A DNA stretch of 64,000 nt from Hyphomicrobiaceae bacterium (GCA_020638095.1 JACKJF010000004.1:372001-436000); one strand, 5' to 3'. Positions 8,338-20,344 are shown, counted from the first letter of the stretch. Numbers and translations are program-made. The notes: generated by a model from the letters alone, not told the origin.

Positions 8338-10002
8338 TCATACCCTGTGAACGATCACGGACACATTGGGCTTTTTGCCCCACCATTCATTGAGATCCGA
8401 TCGGATCGCGCGGCGTAGCGCTTCCTGCAGCACGAGGGCGTCGCGACGCTTCTTTGCCGGCATGGATTTGCCGACACTTTCGATCGCCGCCATCACCACA
8501 TCTTCCGCGCCGCCCTCTTCGTCTTCGACCTCCGGCAGCCCCTCGATCACCAGCGCCGGCTTGCCGACAAACCGGCCATCTGAACCGACGCAAAGGCTGA
8601 CGACCACGGCCCCCCCGAACTGCAGCCGCCGCCGGCCTTTGATCCCGCTTTCATCGCGCGTGCACAAAAGGGTGCCGTCAAGATAGAGCCTGCCGACCGG
8701 TGCCTCTTCCTCCGAGATCTCGGGCCGTGGAAAGAGAACCGCCATGTCGCCGTTCCGGATCGGCAGCACGTGCTCGATTCCCGCCTCCCGGCCGAGCTCT
8801 GCATGGGCCTGAAGATGCGCCGCCTCACCATGGACCGGCACGAGGATTTCGGGCTTGAGCCACGAATAAAGAGTTCGAAGTTCGTCCCGGCGCGGGTGCC
8901 CGCTGACATGAATGACGGCATCATTGTTGGTGAAAACGTCGATGCCCCGGTCGATGAACCGGTTCTGGATATCGGTCACCGCCCGCTCGTTTCCAGGTAT
9001 GGCCCAGGACGAGAAGATCACCCGGTCGCCCGCGTCGAGGTGAAGTGCCGGGTGGGTATCTTCGGAAATGCGCGCGATCGCCGCGCGCGCCTCTCCCTGG
9101 CTGCCCGTGCAGATCAGCACCACCTTGTCGCGTGGCAGGAATTGAAGGGCATCCTGGTCATGAAAATTTGGCACGCCGTCGAGAAGTCCCAGTTCCCGGC
9201 CCACATTGACGACGCGATGAAGCGACCGTCCTGCCAGAACCACTTCACGCCCGGCGGCGTGCGCCGCGCGAGCCACGGCCGCAACACGCCCGAGGTTCGA
9301 CGAGAACAGGGTCACGGCAACGCGCTGCGGCGCGCTTTCAATCAGGCCTTTCAACCCCTTTTCGGCCTCGGCCTCCGAAGGGCTCTTGCCGCTCTTGAGC
9401 GCGTTCGTGCTGTCGCAGATCAGGGCAAGCGGACGGCCCTCATCCCCGATTTCCCGAATTCGTTTCACGTTCATGCCCGCGCCAAGGCTCGGATGGTCCT
9501 CAAGTTTCCAGTCGCCGGAATGAAAGACCCGTCCCGCAAGGGTATCGATCAAAAGGGCCGAACTTTCCGGAATCGAATGAGCCATGGCGACAAATTCGAG
9601 ATGGAAGGGTCCGATTTCGAACTTCACGCCCTGATCAACCGTTCGAATATCGAGGCGAACCCCCTGCCCGTCCGTCGCAAGCTTGGCCCTCAGCATTCCG
9701 ACCGTGAACGCCGTCGCGTAAACCGGCAGGTCGAACCCCGACCACAAATCGATGACCGCGCCATAATGATCTTCGTGGGCGTGGGTCAGAACCAGTCCCA
9801 CAACGTCATCGAGATTGGCCTCGATAAAGGTCGTGTCGGCCATGATCAGGTCGATGCCCAGCTCCTCCGGCCCGGCAAAACTGACACCACAATCGACCAC
9901 CAGCCATTTCCGGCTGCCTTCCGGCCCGAACCCGTAAACCGCCATGTTCATGCCGATTTCGCCAACACCGCCAAGGGGCACGAAAACCAGTTCGTCGCTC
10001 AT
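8338..10002 (-). CDS. rnj: Ribonuclease J
   Basis: Metallo-beta-lactamase/beta-CASP exo- and endoribonuclease for rRNA maturation and mRNA decay. The zinc motif LTHAHEDHYGAV lies at about residues 73-84. Further metal and CASP motifs include HSGDWKLEDHP, STNALKSG and the late histidines in HVSGHPRRDEL and VPVHGEAAHL. The C-terminal RNase J domain follows. At 554 residues the length is normal. The ATG overlaps the birA stop by 4 bp (ATGA). Confidence 0.95.
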   Translation of the reverse strand: MSDELVFVPLGGVGEIGMNMAVYGFGPEGSRKWLVVDCGVSFAGPEELGIDLIMADTTFIEANLDDVVGLVLTHAHEDHYGAVIDLWSGFDLPVYATAFTVGMLRAKLATDGQGVRLDIRTVDQGVKFEIGPFHLEFVAMAHSIPESSALLIDTLAGRVFHSGDWKLEDHPSLGAGMNVKRIREIGDEGRPLALICDSTNALKSGKSPSEAEAEKGLKGLIESAPQRVAVTLFSSNLGRVAAVARAAHAAGREVVLAGRSLHRVVNVGRELGLLDGVPNFHDQDALQFLPRDKVVLICTGSQGEARAAIARISEDTHPALHLDAGDRVIFSSWAIPGNERAVTDIQNRFIDRGIDVFTNNDAVIHVSGHPRRDELRTLYSWLKPEILVPVHGEAAHLQAHAELGREAGIEHVLPIRNGDMAVLFPRPEISEEEAPVGRLYLDGTLLCTRDESGIKGRRRLQFGGAVVVSLCVGSDGRFVGKPALVIEGLPEVEDEEGGAEDVVMAAIESVGKSMPAKKRRDALVLQEALRRAIRSDLNEWWGKKPNVSVIVHRV

Positions 10003-10793
10003 GCCTCTGTCCTTTCAACCGGCGCCGCTGCGGCGGGAAAAACGTCTGCCGCAGTCACGAGCCTCGTCGACCCGTCATCCATCCGAACAATCAGCCGGCC
10101 CTCATCGTCGAGCCGCTCGAAACTGCCCTCAAAACTTCCGTCGGTCTGCCGCACGACGATGCGTTCTCCGAGCCCTGCCGCGTGCGCCCGCCAGTAGTCG
10201 AGAACGTCAGCCAGTCCGGCTCCAAGGTTCCACACACCAAACCAGTGCGAAAACGCCTCGGCCAGCAGTTCGAACACCGTTTCGGCTCCTGCCGCAATGC
10301 CCATCTTCGAAAGGCTTGTCGCGGCATAGGGGAGCCCGGTGGGGGCTTCCGAAACATTGACGCCGATACCAATCGCAAGATTAACCCGGTCGCCCGCCGT
10401 TTCGGCCTCGATCAGAATGCCGACGAGCTTGTGCCCGTCATAAAGTACATCGTTGGGCCATTTCAGCGCCAGCCGAGCGTCACCCTCATCAACCAGTCGC
10501 GCCAGTGCGGCATATGTCGATACCCCGGCAACGAAACCGAGATTGGCAAGCCCCGCCTGGCCCGGCGCAGCGGAAATCAGAACGCTCGCCGCGAGGTTTC
10601 CCTTTGAGGAAGACCACTGCCGCCCACGCCGGCCCCGGCCGGCCGTTTGTTCGAGCGCCGCGAACCAGACCCGGTCGCCGCCGCCAGCACGCGGATGTTC
10701 GAGCGCTCTGAGATTGGTCGACTCGACGCTTTCGAAGCCATGGACGGAATACCCCGCCCCTCGGGCAATCGGACCAAGTCGGAAGTCCACCAC
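9999..10793 (-). CDS. birA: Biotin--[acetyl-CoA-carboxylase] ligase BirA (catalytic, no DNA-binding domain)
   Basis: Attaches biotin to carboxyl-carrier proteins. Visible motifs are the ATP/biotin loop QTAGRGRRGRQWSS and the core LKWPNDVLYDGHKLVGILIE. A small C-terminal SH3-like domain follows (GRLIVRMDDGST). There is no N-terminal winged helix, so it is not a repressor. I prefer the GTG at 10793, immediately after the nuoN stop; a TTG at 10826 inside nuoN is the alternative. birA directly after nuoN is a common order in this bacterial group. Confidence 0.9.
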   Translation of the reverse strand: MVDFRLGPIARGAGYSVHGFESVESTNLRALEHPRAGGGDRVWFAALEQTAGRGRRGRQWSSSKGNLAASVLISAAPGQAGLANLGFVAGVSTYAALARLVDEGDARLALKWPNDVLYDGHKLVGILIEAETAGDRVNLAIGIGVNVSEAPTGLPYAATSLSKMGIAAGAETVFELLAEAFSHWFGVWNLGAGLADVLDYWRAHAAGLGERIVVRQTDGSFEGSFERLDDEGRLIVRMDDGSTRLVTAADVFPAAAAPVERTEA

Positions 10794-10794
10794 C

Positions 10795-12243
10795 CTAGAA
10801 CAGGCTTCCCGCGGCCCCGTGGGCAAGCGCTGCCAATGGTCCTGCCACGGTGAAGTAATAGCCGATGACCAAAAATCCGCTGATCGCCATCACCACCCGC
10901 AATTCCTGCGGTGCTGCGGCGAACTCGAGCTTGGGATCGTCGAAGTACATCGTCCGGACGATGCGGAGATAGTAGTAGGCACTGACCGCGCTTGCGAGCA
11001 CGCCGATTACCGCCAGCACATAGAACCCGGCTTCGATGGCAGCGACGAAAACGTGCCACTTGGCAAAGAATCCGGCGAGTGGCGGCAGGCCGATCAGCGA
11101 GAACATCATCAGGGCAATGATCGCGGCCACATACGGCCGGGTCTGGGCGAGGCCGGCCAGATCATCGATCTTTTCGATATATTCGCCGTTCGCCTTGAGC
11201 GACAGCACAGCGGCGAAAAGCCCGACCGTCATCGTCAGGTAGATCGCCATGTAGATGGCAACGCCCTCAACGCCCAACTGGTGCCCGGCCGACAACCCGA
11301 CCAGGGCGAAGCCCATATGTCCGATCGAAGAATAGGCGATCAGCCGCTTGATGCTCGACTGCCCGATGGCTGCGAACGCCGCCAGCACCATGGAAACGAT
11401 GGACAGGAAGATGATGATCTGCTGCCATTGCGGCGTGATGCCACCAAACCCTTCGACCAGAATCCGGATGAAGATCGCCATAGCCGCGACCTTCGGCGCG
11501 GAAGCCAGAAACGCGGTGATCGGAGTCGGTGCGCCCTCGTAAACGTCGGGTGTCCACATGTGGAACGGCACCGCCGAAATCTTGAATGCCAGCCCGGCGA
11601 CCATGAAGACGAGCCCGAATATCACCCCGAGATGGTCGGGCGTCAGTTGGATCGTGCCGGCGATCTTGTCGAGCTCCGTCTGCCCGGTGAACCCGTAGAT
11701 CAGCGACATGCCATAGAGCAGCATGCCCGACGACAACGCACCGAGTACGAAATATTTGAGGCCCGCCTCTGTCGCCCTCGCGCTGTCGCGCTTCATGGCC
11801 GCGAGCACGTAAAGCGCAAGCGACTGCATTTCGAGCCCGATATAAAGAACCATCAGGTCATTGGCGGAAACCATGACCATCATGCCCAGCGTCGAGAGAA
11901 CGACGAGGACGGAATATTCGAACTTGTCCAGGGCGTGCGTCGAGGCAGCGGAAACAGAAAGGATAAGCGCAAACGCCGCACCCGCCAGCACCAGAACCTT
12001 CATGTAGCGGGCAAAGCCGTCCTGAATGAAGCCGCCATTGAACAAGACGCCCTGGGCCGGCTGAAAGACCAGAAGAGCCAGAACCGCAACCAGAAGGCCA
12101 ATGGCAATTCCAGCAATCCGAACCGAATTGTCGGCCCGCGTGAAAACGCCAAGAAGCAAAAGGACCAGCGCGCCCACGGCCAGCAGCATTTCGGGAAAGG
12201 CTGCGGCCAGATCTGCAAAAGTCATCGGACCGGATCCCATCAT
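10795..12243 (-). CDS. nuoN: NADH-quinone oxidoreductase subunit N
   Basis: Antiporter-like membrane subunit of complex I, about 14 spans over 482 residues. The proton channel segment with Lys and Glu residues is visible (YFVLGALSSGMLLYG, and KRLIAYSSIGHMGFALVG later). AGGAG lies just upstream of a double ATG, so the start is 12243 or 12240. Last of the nuo genes; birA follows with almost no gap. Confidence 0.96.
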   Translation of the reverse strand: MMGSGPMTFADLAAAFPEMLLAVGALVLLLLGVFTRADNSVRIAGIAIGLLVAVLALLVFQPAQGVLFNGGFIQDGFARYMKVLVLAGAAFALILSVSAASTHALDKFEYSVLVVLSTLGMMVMVSANDLMVLYIGLEMQSLALYVLAAMKRDSARATEAGLKYFVLGALSSGMLLYGMSLIYGFTGQTELDKIAGTIQLTPDHLGVIFGLVFMVAGLAFKISAVPFHMWTPDVYEGAPTPITAFLASAPKVAAMAIFIRILVEGFGGITPQWQQIIIFLSIVSMVLAAFAAIGQSSIKRLIAYSSIGHMGFALVGLSAGHQLGVEGVAIYMAIYLTMTVGLFAAVLSLKANGEYIEKIDDLAGLAQTRPYVAAIIALMMFSLIGLPPLAGFFAKWHVFVAAIEAGFYVLAVIGVLASAVSAYYYLRIVRTMYFDDPKLEFAAAPQELRVVMAISGFLVIGYYFTVAGPLAALAHGAAGSLF

Positions 12244-12249
12244 CTTCTC

Positions 12250-13764
12250 CTAGTGAACCGCCTGCGCGGCGTCCGCCGCCATACCCACGGCGGCGTGATA
12301 TTGACCGACGAGCGCCGACACCGAGGCTGCCGTCGCGTCGAGAAGCGGCGCCGGATAGAAGCCGAACAGGATCGTCAGAAGAATCAGCGGCACAAGCACC
12401 CACATTTCCCGTGTGCTGAGATCGAGGATGTTCTTCAGAGTTTCCTTCTCCAGCACCCCGAAAATCACCCGGCGATAGAGCCAGAGGGCATAGCCGGCCG
12501 ATAGAATGACGCCGAGCGCCGCTCCGGCCGCAACCCAGGTATTGACCTGGAAAATACCGATCAGAGTCAGGAACTCGCCAACAAATCCCGATGTGCCCGG
12601 CAACCCGACATTGGCCATGGTGAAGACCATGAACAGCGCCGCATAGCGCGGCATTCGTTCAACCAGTCCGCCATAGGCGGCGATCTCGCGGGTGTGCATG
12701 CGGTCGTAGATCACCCCGACGCAGAGGAACAGCGCAGCGGACACGATCCCGTGGCTGAGCATCTGGAAGATCGCGCCCTGCACGCCAAGCTGGTTGGCCG
12801 CAAAGATGCCCATCGTGACGTAGCCCATATGGGCCACCGACGAATAGGCGATGAGCTTCTTCATGTCCTCCTGCACCAAAGCCACAAGCGAAGTCAGAAC
12901 GATGGCGCCGACCGAAAGCACGAAGACGAAATTGGTGAAATAGGCCGACGCGTCCGGGAACATTGGCAACGAGAACCGCAGGAACCCATATCCGCCCATC
13001 TTGAGCAGGATTGCCGCCAGCACCACCGAACCCGCCGTCGGCGCCTCGACGTGCGCCTCGGGCAGCCAGCGGTGGAACGGCCACATCGGCAGTTTGACCG
13101 CGAACGAAGCAAAGAAGGCGAGCCAGAGCCAGGTCTGCATCTCCGGCGGGAACGAAGTCTTGAGCAGCTGCCGGATGTCGAGCGTCCCGGCCTGCCAGTA
13201 CATGGCCATGATCGCCAGCAGCATCAGCACCGAGCCGGTGAAGGTGTAAAAGAAGAACTTGTAGCTCGCCTGAATCCGCCGCTTGCCGCCCCAGATGCCG
13301 ATGATCAGGAACATCGGGATCAGCCCGCCTTCGAAGAAGACGTAGAACATCGCGAGATCAAGCGTCGCGAAGACCCCGTTCATCAGCGTCTCGAGCACGA
13401 GGAACGCGATCATGTATTCGCGAACCCGCGTTTCAACCGATCCCCAGGTAGAAAGGATCACGATCGGCATCAGCATCGCGGTAAGCACGATGAACAGCAT
13501 CGAAATGCCGTCGACACCCATCCGGTATCCGATGGAATTCTGGATCCACTCGTAATTCTCGACAAACTGGAAGTCGCTCGTCGAATTGTCGAACATGGCC
13601 CACATGGCCAGCGACAGAACGAAGGTGACCAGCGTTGTGACCAGCGCGATGCGGCGCATGTTGTTGAGCGCGACCGCGTCGCTGCCCGGCACGATAAGCA
13701 CGAACAGTGCCCCCACCAGCGGCAGGAAGGTCACATAGGTCAGAATGTGGGCCGAAATGGTCAT
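12250..13764 (-). CDS. nuoM: NADH-quinone oxidoreductase subunit M
   Basis: Antiporter-like proton-pumping subunit of complex I, 504 residues with about 14 spans. Family motifs include [19 protein letters not shown] and [18 protein letters not shown]. The ATG overlaps the nuoL stop by 4 bp. It ends 7 bp before nuoN. Confidence 0.97.
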   Translation of the reverse strand: MTISAHILTYVTFLPLVGALFVLIVPGSDAVALNNMRRIALVTTLVTFVLSLAMWAMFDNSTSDFQFVENYEWIQNSIGYRMGVDGISMLFIVLTAMLMPIVILSTWGSVETRVREYMIAFLVLETLMNGVFATLDLAMFYVFFEGGLIPMFLIIGIWGGKRRIQASYKFFFYTFTGSVLMLLAIMAMYWQAGTLDIRQLLKTSFPPEMQTWLWLAFFASFAVKLPMWPFHRWLPEAHVEAPTAGSVVLAAILLKMGGYGFLRFSLPMFPDASAYFTNFVFVLSVGAIVLTSLVALVQEDMKKLIAYSSVAHMGYVTMGIFAANQLGVQGAIFQMLSHGIVSAALFLCVGVIYDRMHTREIAAYGGLVERMPRYAALFMVFTMANVGLPGTSGFVGEFLTLIGIFQVNTWVAAGAALGVILSAGYALWLYRRVIFGVLEKETLKNILDLSTREMWVLVPLILLTILFGFYPAPLLDATAASVSALVGQYHAAVGMAADAAQAVH

Positions 13765-15773
13765 CCCAGAAGTCCCCCGGAGGCGATGGCCCAGGTCAGA
13801 AGCGCCGCGACGCCGATCAGCATGGCGAAGGCATAGTGGTAGAGATAGCCAGACTGCAGCCGGACGACCCAGCCGGTCACGTCCTTGACCCGCCGGCCCA
13901 GCCCCTCGACGATTGTCTGGTCGATCAGCCAGTCATCGAAGAACTTCCAGATGAACCGGCCGATGGCCTTGGCCGGCTTGACGAAGATGAGATCGTAAAG
14001 CTCGTCGAAATACCACTTGTTGAGCAGGAACTTGTAGATCGTGTTGAAATCGCTCGCCAATTGGGCGGGAACGCCGGGGCGCACGATATACATGTACCAG
14101 GCGGTAACAAAACCGATCAGCATGGCGATGGTCGCGGACCACTTGGCCCAGAGCGGCGCCGCATGGGCGCTTTCGATGAACTCGTGGTCGACCACGAGCG
14201 CGCCCTTGAAGAAACCATCGATTACGTTCACGTCGGCAAAGAACTGGTTGTAAAACAGCACGCCGGACAGAACCGCGCCGGCACCCAGAATGTAGAGTGG
14301 CCAGAGCATCACGCTCGGGCTTTCGTGCGCGTGACCCATGACTTCCTGGCTGGCGCGCGGTGCGCCGTGGAACGTCAGGTGGATCAGCCGCCAGGAATAA
14401 AAGCTCGTGAACATGGCGGCGATCACCAGCGACCAGAAGGCGAACTGGCCATTGTAGCCGCCGACCGCGTAGGCCGCTTCGATGATCGAATCCTTGGAGA
14501 AGAACCCGGCAAAACCGAGCGGTGTGCCCGGAATGCCGACGCCGGTCAGCGCCAGTGTACCGATGATCATCATCCAGTAGGTGATCGGAATGGTGCGCGC
14601 GATGCCGCCCATCTTTCGCATGTCCTGTTCGTGGTGCATCGAGTGGATGACCGCGCCAGCACCAAGGAACAGCAGCGCCTTGAAGAAGGCATGGGTGAAG
14701 AGGTGATAGATGCCGGCCGAATAGGCGCCCGCGCCAAGGGCCACGAACATGTAGCCGAGTTGCGAACAGGTCGAATAGGCGATGACGCGCTTGATATCGT
14801 TCTGCACCAGCCCGACGGTCGCCGCGAAGAAGGCGGTGATCGCACCAACGTACAGCACCACGGTCATCGCCACGTCCGACGCCTCGAAGATCGGCGACAA
14901 CCGCGCCACCATGAAAACGCCGGCGGTCACCATAGTCGCAGCGTGGATGAGGGCGGACACCGGCGTCGGGCCTTCCATCGCGTCCGGGAGCCAGGTGTGA
15001 AGCAGGAATTGCGCGCTCTTGCCCATTGCGCCGAGGAACAGCAACAGCGCGATAACCGTCAGCGCATCCCAGTCGCCCCAGAGGAAGTGGATCATCGTTC
15101 CCTTGGCGCCCTCGACGGCCTGGAACGCACCGTCGAAGTCGAGATGCCCGAGGATCATGTAGGCGCCGAAAATCCCAAGCGCGAAACCGAAATCACCGAC
15201 CCGGTTGACGACGAATGCCTTGATCGCCGCCGCATTGGCCGAAGGCTTGTGGAACCAGAAGCCGATCAGGAGATAGGACGCGAGACCCACCCCCTCCCAG
15301 CCGAAGAACATTTGCAGGAAATTGTCGGCCGTCACCAGCATCAGCATGGCGAAGGTGAACAGCGACAGATAGGCGAAAAAGCGCGGCCGGCTCGGATCGT
15401 CGTGCATGTAACCGATCGAGTAGATGTGGACGAGCGACGACACGGTCGTGACCACAACCAACATCACCGCAGTCAGGGAATCGACGCGCAGGACCCAGCG
15501 GAGGTCCAGATCGCCCGAAGCGATCCAGCGCATCACTTCGACCTTGGTTGACTGGGCCAGCGCGAGAGCATGTTCAGCGCCGTGAGCAGCTTCGCCCGCG
15601 GTTTCGGCAGCACCGCCGAAATTCGACGTCAGGAACACGATCCAGCTCAGGATCGCGGCAACCACCAAAAGCCCGGACGTGATCAGTTCGGACGGGCGGT
15701 CGCCGATCCGCCGACCAAGAAGCCCCGCGATCAGCGCCCCGATGAGGGGGAAGAAGACAATCGCCTGGATCAT
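13761..15773 (-). CDS. nuoL: NADH-quinone oxidoreductase subunit L
   Basis: Largest antiporter-like subunit of complex I, 670 residues. It carries the [20 protein letters not shown] segment, the conserved [12 protein letters not shown] and [20 protein letters not shown] motifs, and the long C-terminal lateral helix region. It begins 4 bp after nuoK and overlaps nuoM by 4 bp. Confidence 0.97.
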   Translation of the reverse strand: MIQAIVFFPLIGALIAGLLGRRIGDRPSELITSGLLVVAAILSWIVFLTSNFGGAAETAGEAAHGAEHALALAQSTKVEVMRWIASGDLDLRWVLRVDSLTAVMLVVVTTVSSLVHIYSIGYMHDDPSRPRFFAYLSLFTFAMLMLVTADNFLQMFFGWEGVGLASYLLIGFWFHKPSANAAAIKAFVVNRVGDFGFALGIFGAYMILGHLDFDGAFQAVEGAKGTMIHFLWGDWDALTVIALLLFLGAMGKSAQFLLHTWLPDAMEGPTPVSALIHAATMVTAGVFMVARLSPIFEASDVAMTVVLYVGAITAFFAATVGLVQNDIKRVIAYSTCSQLGYMFVALGAGAYSAGIYHLFTHAFFKALLFLGAGAVIHSMHHEQDMRKMGGIARTIPITYWMMIIGTLALTGVGIPGTPLGFAGFFSKDSIIEAAYAVGGYNGQFAFWSLVIAAMFTSFYSWRLIHLTFHGAPRASQEVMGHAHESPSVMLWPLYILGAGAVLSGVLFYNQFFADVNVIDGFFKGALVVDHEFIESAHAAPLWAKWSATIAMLIGFVTAWYMYIVRPGVPAQLASDFNTIYKFLLNKWYFDELYDLIFVKPAKAIGRFIWKFFDDWLIDQTIVEGLGRRVKDVTGWVVRLQSGYLYHYAFAMLIGVAALLTWAIASGGLLG

Positions 15774-15777
15774 CGCG

Positions 15778-16101
15778 TCAGCCCTTCATCATGTTGACGT
15801 CGTCGACGGCAATCGACCCGCGGTTGCGGAAGAAAACCACGAGGATGGCGAGGCCGATGGCCGCCTCCGCCGCCGCGACGGTGAGGATCAGTAGCGCGAA
15901 GACCTGTCCGGCAAGATCACCCAGCGCAGAGGAGAAGCCCACGAAATTGATGTTGACCGCCAGAAGAATGAGTTCAACCGACATCAGGATGATGATCACG
16001 TTCTTGCGGTTGAGGAAAATGCCGAACACACCCAGCGTGAACAGGATGGCCGCGACGGTCAGGTAATGGCCGAGCCCGATGGCCGGCGCCAGAGTATCCA
16101 T
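15778..16101 (-). CDS. nuoK: NADH-quinone oxidoreductase subunit K
   Basis: Small three-span membrane subunit of complex I, 107 residues. It has the conserved glutamates in [11 protein letters not shown] and [16 protein letters not shown]. The N-terminus is about five residues longer than the usual form. It begins 3 bp after the nuoJ stop. Confidence 0.96.
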   Translation of the reverse strand: MDTLAPAIGLGHYLTVAAILFTLGVFGIFLNRKNVIIILMSVELILLAVNINFVGFSSALGDLAGQVFALLILTVAAAEAAIGLAILVVFFRNRGSIAVDDVNMMKG

Positions 16102-16104
16102 GGT

Positions 16105-16713
16105 CTAAAGCCCCTGCCCGCTTTTCACTTTGACAACTTCAATGGCTGTGGCTGGCGTCCGTGCCACCTGGGCCGCCACGTCCTGCCGCTTCACACCCTG
16201 CTTGTGTCTGAGGGTCAGGACGATGGCGCCGATCATCGCAATCAGCAGCACAAGCCCCGCTCCCTGGAACAGGAAAACATAGCGTGTGTAGATGACCTGG
16301 CCGAGCGCCCGCGTATTCGAGATCGTGCCGTCGAGCGGCAGAACGCTCGAACCGGCAACCAGCGGCGAGACGATGGCCGTCCCTGCGAGCATCAGGAGCT
16401 CGAGCAACAGGATCGCGCCGATAATGACGCCGACTGGCATATATTGCAGCGCGCCACGCCGGAACTCGGCGAAATCGACGTCGAGCATCATGACAACAAA
16501 GAGGAACAGCACCGCGACCGCGCCGACATAGACGACGACCAGAATGAGCGCCAGAAACTCGGCGCCCGAGATCATGAAAATGCCGGCCGCGTTGAAAAAG
16601 GCGAGGATCAGGAACAGGACCGAATGCACCGGGTTGCGCGAGGAAATCACCATCACCGCAGCAGCAATCGCGACCGCCGAGAAGAGATAGAAAAAGAAGT
16701 GAACCAAGGTCAT
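16105..16713 (-). CDS. nuoJ: NADH-quinone oxidoreductase subunit J
   Basis: Membrane subunit of complex I, 202 residues with five spans. The conserved third-helix segment is VVYVGAVAVLFLFVVMMLDV. I use the ATG at 16713 (MTLVHFFFYLF), with GAGGAG six bases upstream; any longer reading would run back into nuoI. It ends 3 bp before nuoK. Confidence 0.96.
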   Translation of the reverse strand: MTLVHFFFYLFSAVAIAAAVMVISSRNPVHSVLFLILAFFNAAGIFMISGAEFLALILVVVYVGAVAVLFLFVVMMLDVDFAEFRRGALQYMPVGVIIGAILLLELLMLAGTAIVSPLVAGSSVLPLDGTISNTRALGQVIYTRYVFLFQGAGLVLLIAMIGAIVLTLRHKQGVKRQDVAAQVARTPATAIEVVKVKSGQGL

Positions 16714-16723
16714 CCCGCTCTCC

Positions 16724-17212
16724 TCAGCGATACGGCGCGTCGGCGGCGATATTGCGCGCAATCTCGCGCTCCCAGCGGTCGCCGTTGGCGAGAAGCCTTT
16801 CCTTTGAGAAATAGAGCTCTTCGCGGGTTTCAGTGGCAAATTCGAAATTCGGACCCTCGACGATGGCGTCGACCGGGCAGGCTTCCTGGCAGAAGCCGCA
16901 ATAGATGCATTTGACCATGTCGATGTCGTAACGAACCGTGCGGCGCGTGCCATCGTTCTGGCGCGGTCCCGCTTCGATCGTGATGGCCTGGGCCGGGCAG
17001 ATCGCTTCGCAAAGCTTGCAGGCGATGCACCGTTCTTCGCCGTTGGGATAGCGTCTGAGCGCGTGTTCGCCGCGGAAACGCGGGCTCACCGGTCCCTTTT
17101 CAAACGGGTAGTTGATCGTCGGTTTCGGCGCGAAGAAATAGCGCATCGACAGGAAGAACGCCCCGACGAACTCCTTGAGAAGCAGCGAATTGAGGAATTG
17201 CAAAGCCCGCAT
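16724..17212 (-). CDS. nuoI: NADH-quinone oxidoreductase subunit I (two 4Fe-4S clusters)
   Basis: Ferredoxin-like subunit carrying clusters N6a and N6b. Both cysteine motifs are complete: [12 protein letters not shown] near residue 63 and [12 protein letters not shown] near residue 102. About 162 residues. Two ATGs stand in a row (17215 and 17212); AGGAGG favours the second. It starts 9 bp after the nuoH stop. Confidence 0.96.
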   Translation of the reverse strand: MRALQFLNSLLLKEFVGAFFLSMRYFFAPKPTINYPFEKGPVSPRFRGEHALRRYPNGEERCIACKLCEAICPAQAITIEAGPRQNDGTRRTVRYDIDMVKCIYCGFCQEACPVDAIVEGPNFEFATETREELYFSKERLLANGDRWEREIARNIAADAPYR

Positions 17213-17221
17213 CATGCCCTC

Positions 17222-18325
17222 CTACGCCGCCATCATTCCGCTGTTCCAGCCCCAGCCGGTGAGCTGGAGCACGAACGCCACCACGAAAATCATCACGATG
17301 GAAAGCGGCAGGAAGACCTTCCAGCCGAGGCGCATGAGCTGGTCGTAGCGGTAGCGCGGCACAAAGGCCTTGACCATGGCGAACATGAAAAAGACCGCGC
17401 TGAGCTTCAGGACGAACCAGATCACCCCCGGTATCCACGTGAACGGCGCGAACCCGAGCGGCGAATCCCAACCGCCGAGGAAAAGGATCGTCGTCATTGC
17501 GCACATCAGGACGATGGCGACATATTCGCCGAGCATGAACATCATGTAGGGCGTCGAGCCATATTCGACCATGAAGCCTGCAACGAGCTCGGACTCGGCC
17601 TCGGGCAGGTCGAAGGGCGGCCGGTTGGTTTCCGCCAGCGCCGAAATGAAGAAGATGATGAACATCGGAAAAAGCGGCAGCCAGAACCAGTTGAGGAAAT
17701 TGAGCCAGGGCACGCCGAGCATGTGCGCCAGCCCCATCTCCTGCTGCGCCACGACGATATCGTTGAGGTTCAGAGAACCGACGCACAGAAGAACCGTCAC
17801 GATCACGAAGCCGATCGAGACTTCATACGAAACCATCTGCGCCGCCGAGCGCAGCGCACCAAGGAACGGATATTTCGAGTTCGACGCCCAGCCGCCCATG
17901 ATGATGCCGTAAACGCTGAGCGAGGAAATCGCGAAGATATAGAGGATGCCGACATTGATGTTGGCCAGGGCCCAGCCATTGTCGAGCGGCACCACGGCCC
18001 ATGCTGCCAGCGCCAGAAGCACTGTGACCAGCGGCGCCAGAAGGAACACAACCTTGTCCGCGCCGGCCGGAATCATCGGTTCCTTGAATACGAACTTGAG
18101 AAGGTCCGCAAAGCTCTGGAACAGCCCGAATGCGCCGACAACGTTCGGACCGCGCCGGATCTGCACCGCTGCCCAGATCTTGCGATCGGCCAGAAGCACA
18201 TAGGCCACGAAGATCAACAACGCCACCAGCAGCAGCAGCGCCTTCCAGACGAACCCGATCATCGTGCCAAGCCCGAGGAACGGAACCCCAAGCAGGTAGT
18301 CGAGCGCGCTGAGAATAAAGTCCAT
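17222..18325 (-). CDS. nuoH: NADH-quinone oxidoreductase subunit H
   Basis: Membrane subunit forming much of the quinone chamber, 367 residues with eight spans. Conserved segments are [10 protein letters not shown] and [20 protein letters not shown]. The ATG at 18325 ([12 protein letters not shown]) follows the nuoG stop after 4 bp with GGAG upstream; a longer reading would overlap nuoG. Confidence 0.96.
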   Translation of the reverse strand: MDFILSALDYLLGVPFLGLGTMIGFVWKALLLLVALLIFVAYVLLADRKIWAAVQIRRGPNVVGAFGLFQSFADLLKFVFKEPMIPAGADKVVFLLAPLVTVLLALAAWAVVPLDNGWALANINVGILYIFAISSLSVYGIIMGGWASNSKYPFLGALRSAAQMVSYEVSIGFVIVTVLLCVGSLNLNDIVVAQQEMGLAHMLGVPWLNFLNWFWLPLFPMFIIFFISALAETNRPPFDLPEAESELVAGFMVEYGSTPYMMFMLGEYVAIVLMCAMTTILFLGGWDSPLGFAPFTWIPGVIWFVLKLSAVFFMFAMVKAFVPRYRYDQLMRLGWKVFLPLSIVMIFVVAFVLQLTGWGWNSGMMAA

Positions 18326-18329
18326 CAAC

Positions 18330-20333
18330 TTACTCCGCCGCCTGTTGCAGGCCCGATTGAATCTGGGCGCATTCACCCATCACCGCCGAAGCGCGGGCGA
18401 TCGGGTTGGTCATGTAAAAGTCGCTGATCGCGTTTGCGAACTTGGCGTTTGCCGGCTTCTTCACCGGGATTGGCTTCCAGCCATTGTCCGGCACCACATC
18501 GATTTCGGCGAGGTGCGGATGCGCCGCATACATCGCCGACCTCAGCTCCGTCAGCGAATTCCAGCCCTGCGCCTTTCCGGCTTCGGCGGAAAGGGCCCTG
18601 AGCACCGCCCAGTTCTCCTTGGCTTCGCCAGGCGCGAAAACGGCTCGCTGCGCCAGCTGCGGCCGCCCTTCGGTGTTCACGAATGTGCCGCTTTCTTCGG
18701 TGTAGGCCGCCGAAGGCAGGATGACGTCGGCACGATGTGCGCCGCGGTCGCCATGCGACCCGACATAAATGACAAACGGGCCGCTGCCGATTTCGATTTC
18801 GTCCGCACCGAGATTGACGATCACGTCGGCGCCTTCGAGCGCCGCCTCGATCCCACCCTCGGTGACTGCCCCCACATCCATTGCCCCGACCCGCGAAGCG
18901 GCCGTGTGCAGCACGAGCAGTTTCGACTGCGCCTTGTCGGCAGCCTTCATCGCCTGGCTCAAAACCGCGTCGCCGTCTGGTCCCGTCAGAGCCCCCTGTC
19001 CGACAATCATGACACCCGGAACACCATGTTTTTCCGAATGATCGAACCCGGCGAGCTCCACCACATCCTTGCTGCCTTCGCCAATCGTCGCGACCGCGTA
19101 ATTAAGGTCGGCAGGCGCGCCGATGCGGGCCAGCCGGGCACCCCTGAGCCACGCCTTGCGCAATCGGGCGTTGAGAACCGGCGCTTCGATCCGTGGATTT
19201 GCCCCGATCATGATCATCATGTCGGCGGTGTCGATATCGGCAATCTTCGCGTTGCCGACGTAAGCGGAGCGGTTGCCGATCGGCAGCTTGGCGCCATCCG
19301 TGCGGCATTCCACATTGCCGCCAAGGCTTGTCACCAACTGCTTGAGCGAATAGGCCGCCTCAGTCGAGGCGAGATCACCAACCAGGCCAGCGACCTTCTT
19401 GGCGCTTTTCATCGCGCGACCGGCCGCCTTCAGCGCCTCATCCCATTCGACCGCCACAAGTTTTCCGCGCTTGCGAACATAGGGCCGGTCGAGCCGCTGC
19501 GACCGCAAACCGTCCCAGATGAAGCGGGTCTTGTCGGAAATCCATTCCTCGTTCACGCCCTCGTGCGTCCTCGGCACGATCCGCATGACTTCGCGTCCGC
19601 GGCTGTCGACCCGGATATTGGACCCAACCGCGTCCATCACATCGATGGTTTCAGTCTTCGTCAGTTCCCACGGCCGCGCGGTGAACGCATAAGGCTTGCT
19701 CGTCAGCGCCCCGACCGGGCACAGATCGATGACGTTGCCCTGCATTTCGCTGGTCATTGCCTTTTCGAGATAGGTCGTGATTTCGGCATCTTCGCCGCGC
19801 CCCACCAGGCCGAGTTCGGAAATGCCCGCAACCTCGGTCGTGAACCGGACGCAGCGCGTGCAATGGATGCACCGCGTCATCACGGTTTTGACCAGCGGTC
19901 CGATATATTTGTCTTCAACCGCGCGCTTGTTTTCTTTGTAGCGTGACGCATCAATGCCATAGGCCATCGACTGGTCCTGCAAATCGCATTCGCCACCCTG
20001 ATCACAGATCGGGCAATCGAGCGGGTGGTTGATAAGCAGGAATTCCATCACGCCTTCGCGTGCCTTCTTGACCATCGGCGTGTTGGTGAAGATTTCCGGC
20101 GGTTCGCCATTTGGCCCGGGCCGAAGGTCCTTGACCCCCATGGCGCAGCTCGCCTGCGGCTTCGGAGGGCCGCCTTTCACCTCGATCAGGCACATCCGGC
20201 AATTGCCCGCGACGCTCAGGCGTTCGTGGTAGCAGAAACGCGGAATTTCCGCGCCTGCCGCCTCCGCCGCCTGCATCAGCGTATAGTGGTCTGGGACCTC
20301 GATCAGTTCGCCATCGACCTTGATCTGCGCCAT
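18330..20333 (-). CDS. nuoG: NADH-quinone oxidoreductase subunit G
   Basis: Large Fe-S subunit of the peripheral arm. The 2Fe-2S ligands are in [16 protein letters not shown], followed by [16 protein letters not shown] and HCTRCVRF for the 4Fe-4S clusters. A degenerate molybdopterin-oxidoreductase domain fills the rest. At 667 residues it is on the short side for the family. The ATG at 20333 ([16 protein letters not shown]) is the family start and lies 11 bp after nuoF. Confidence 0.96.
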   Translation of the reverse strand: MAQIKVDGELIEVPDHYTLMQAAEAAGAEIPRFCYHERLSVAGNCRMCLIEVKGGPPKPQASCAMGVKDLRPGPNGEPPEIFTNTPMVKKAREGVMEFLLINHPLDCPICDQGGECDLQDQSMAYGIDASRYKENKRAVEDKYIGPLVKTVMTRCIHCTRCVRFTTEVAGISELGLVGRGEDAEITTYLEKAMTSEMQGNVIDLCPVGALTSKPYAFTARPWELTKTETIDVMDAVGSNIRVDSRGREVMRIVPRTHEGVNEEWISDKTRFIWDGLRSQRLDRPYVRKRGKLVAVEWDEALKAAGRAMKSAKKVAGLVGDLASTEAAYSLKQLVTSLGGNVECRTDGAKLPIGNRSAYVGNAKIADIDTADMMIMIGANPRIEAPVLNARLRKAWLRGARLARIGAPADLNYAVATIGEGSKDVVELAGFDHSEKHGVPGVMIVGQGALTGPDGDAVLSQAMKAADKAQSKLLVLHTAASRVGAMDVGAVTEGGIEAALEGADVIVNLGADEIEIGSGPFVIYVGSHGDRGAHRADVILPSAAYTEESGTFVNTEGRPQLAQRAVFAPGEAKENWAVLRALSAEAGKAQGWNSLTELRSAMYAAHPHLAEIDVVPDNGWKPIPVKKPANAKFANAISDFYMTNPIARASAVMGECAQIQSGLQQAAE

Positions 20334-20344
20334 TCTTCTTGCCC

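Noticed and set aside
10453..15551. Very long open frames on the plus strand opposite nuoN, nuoM and nuoL (up to 683 codons)
   Set aside because: They are antisense to well-matched complex I genes, have R/H/D/Q-rich composition typical of GC-rich shadow frames, and lack ribosome sites.
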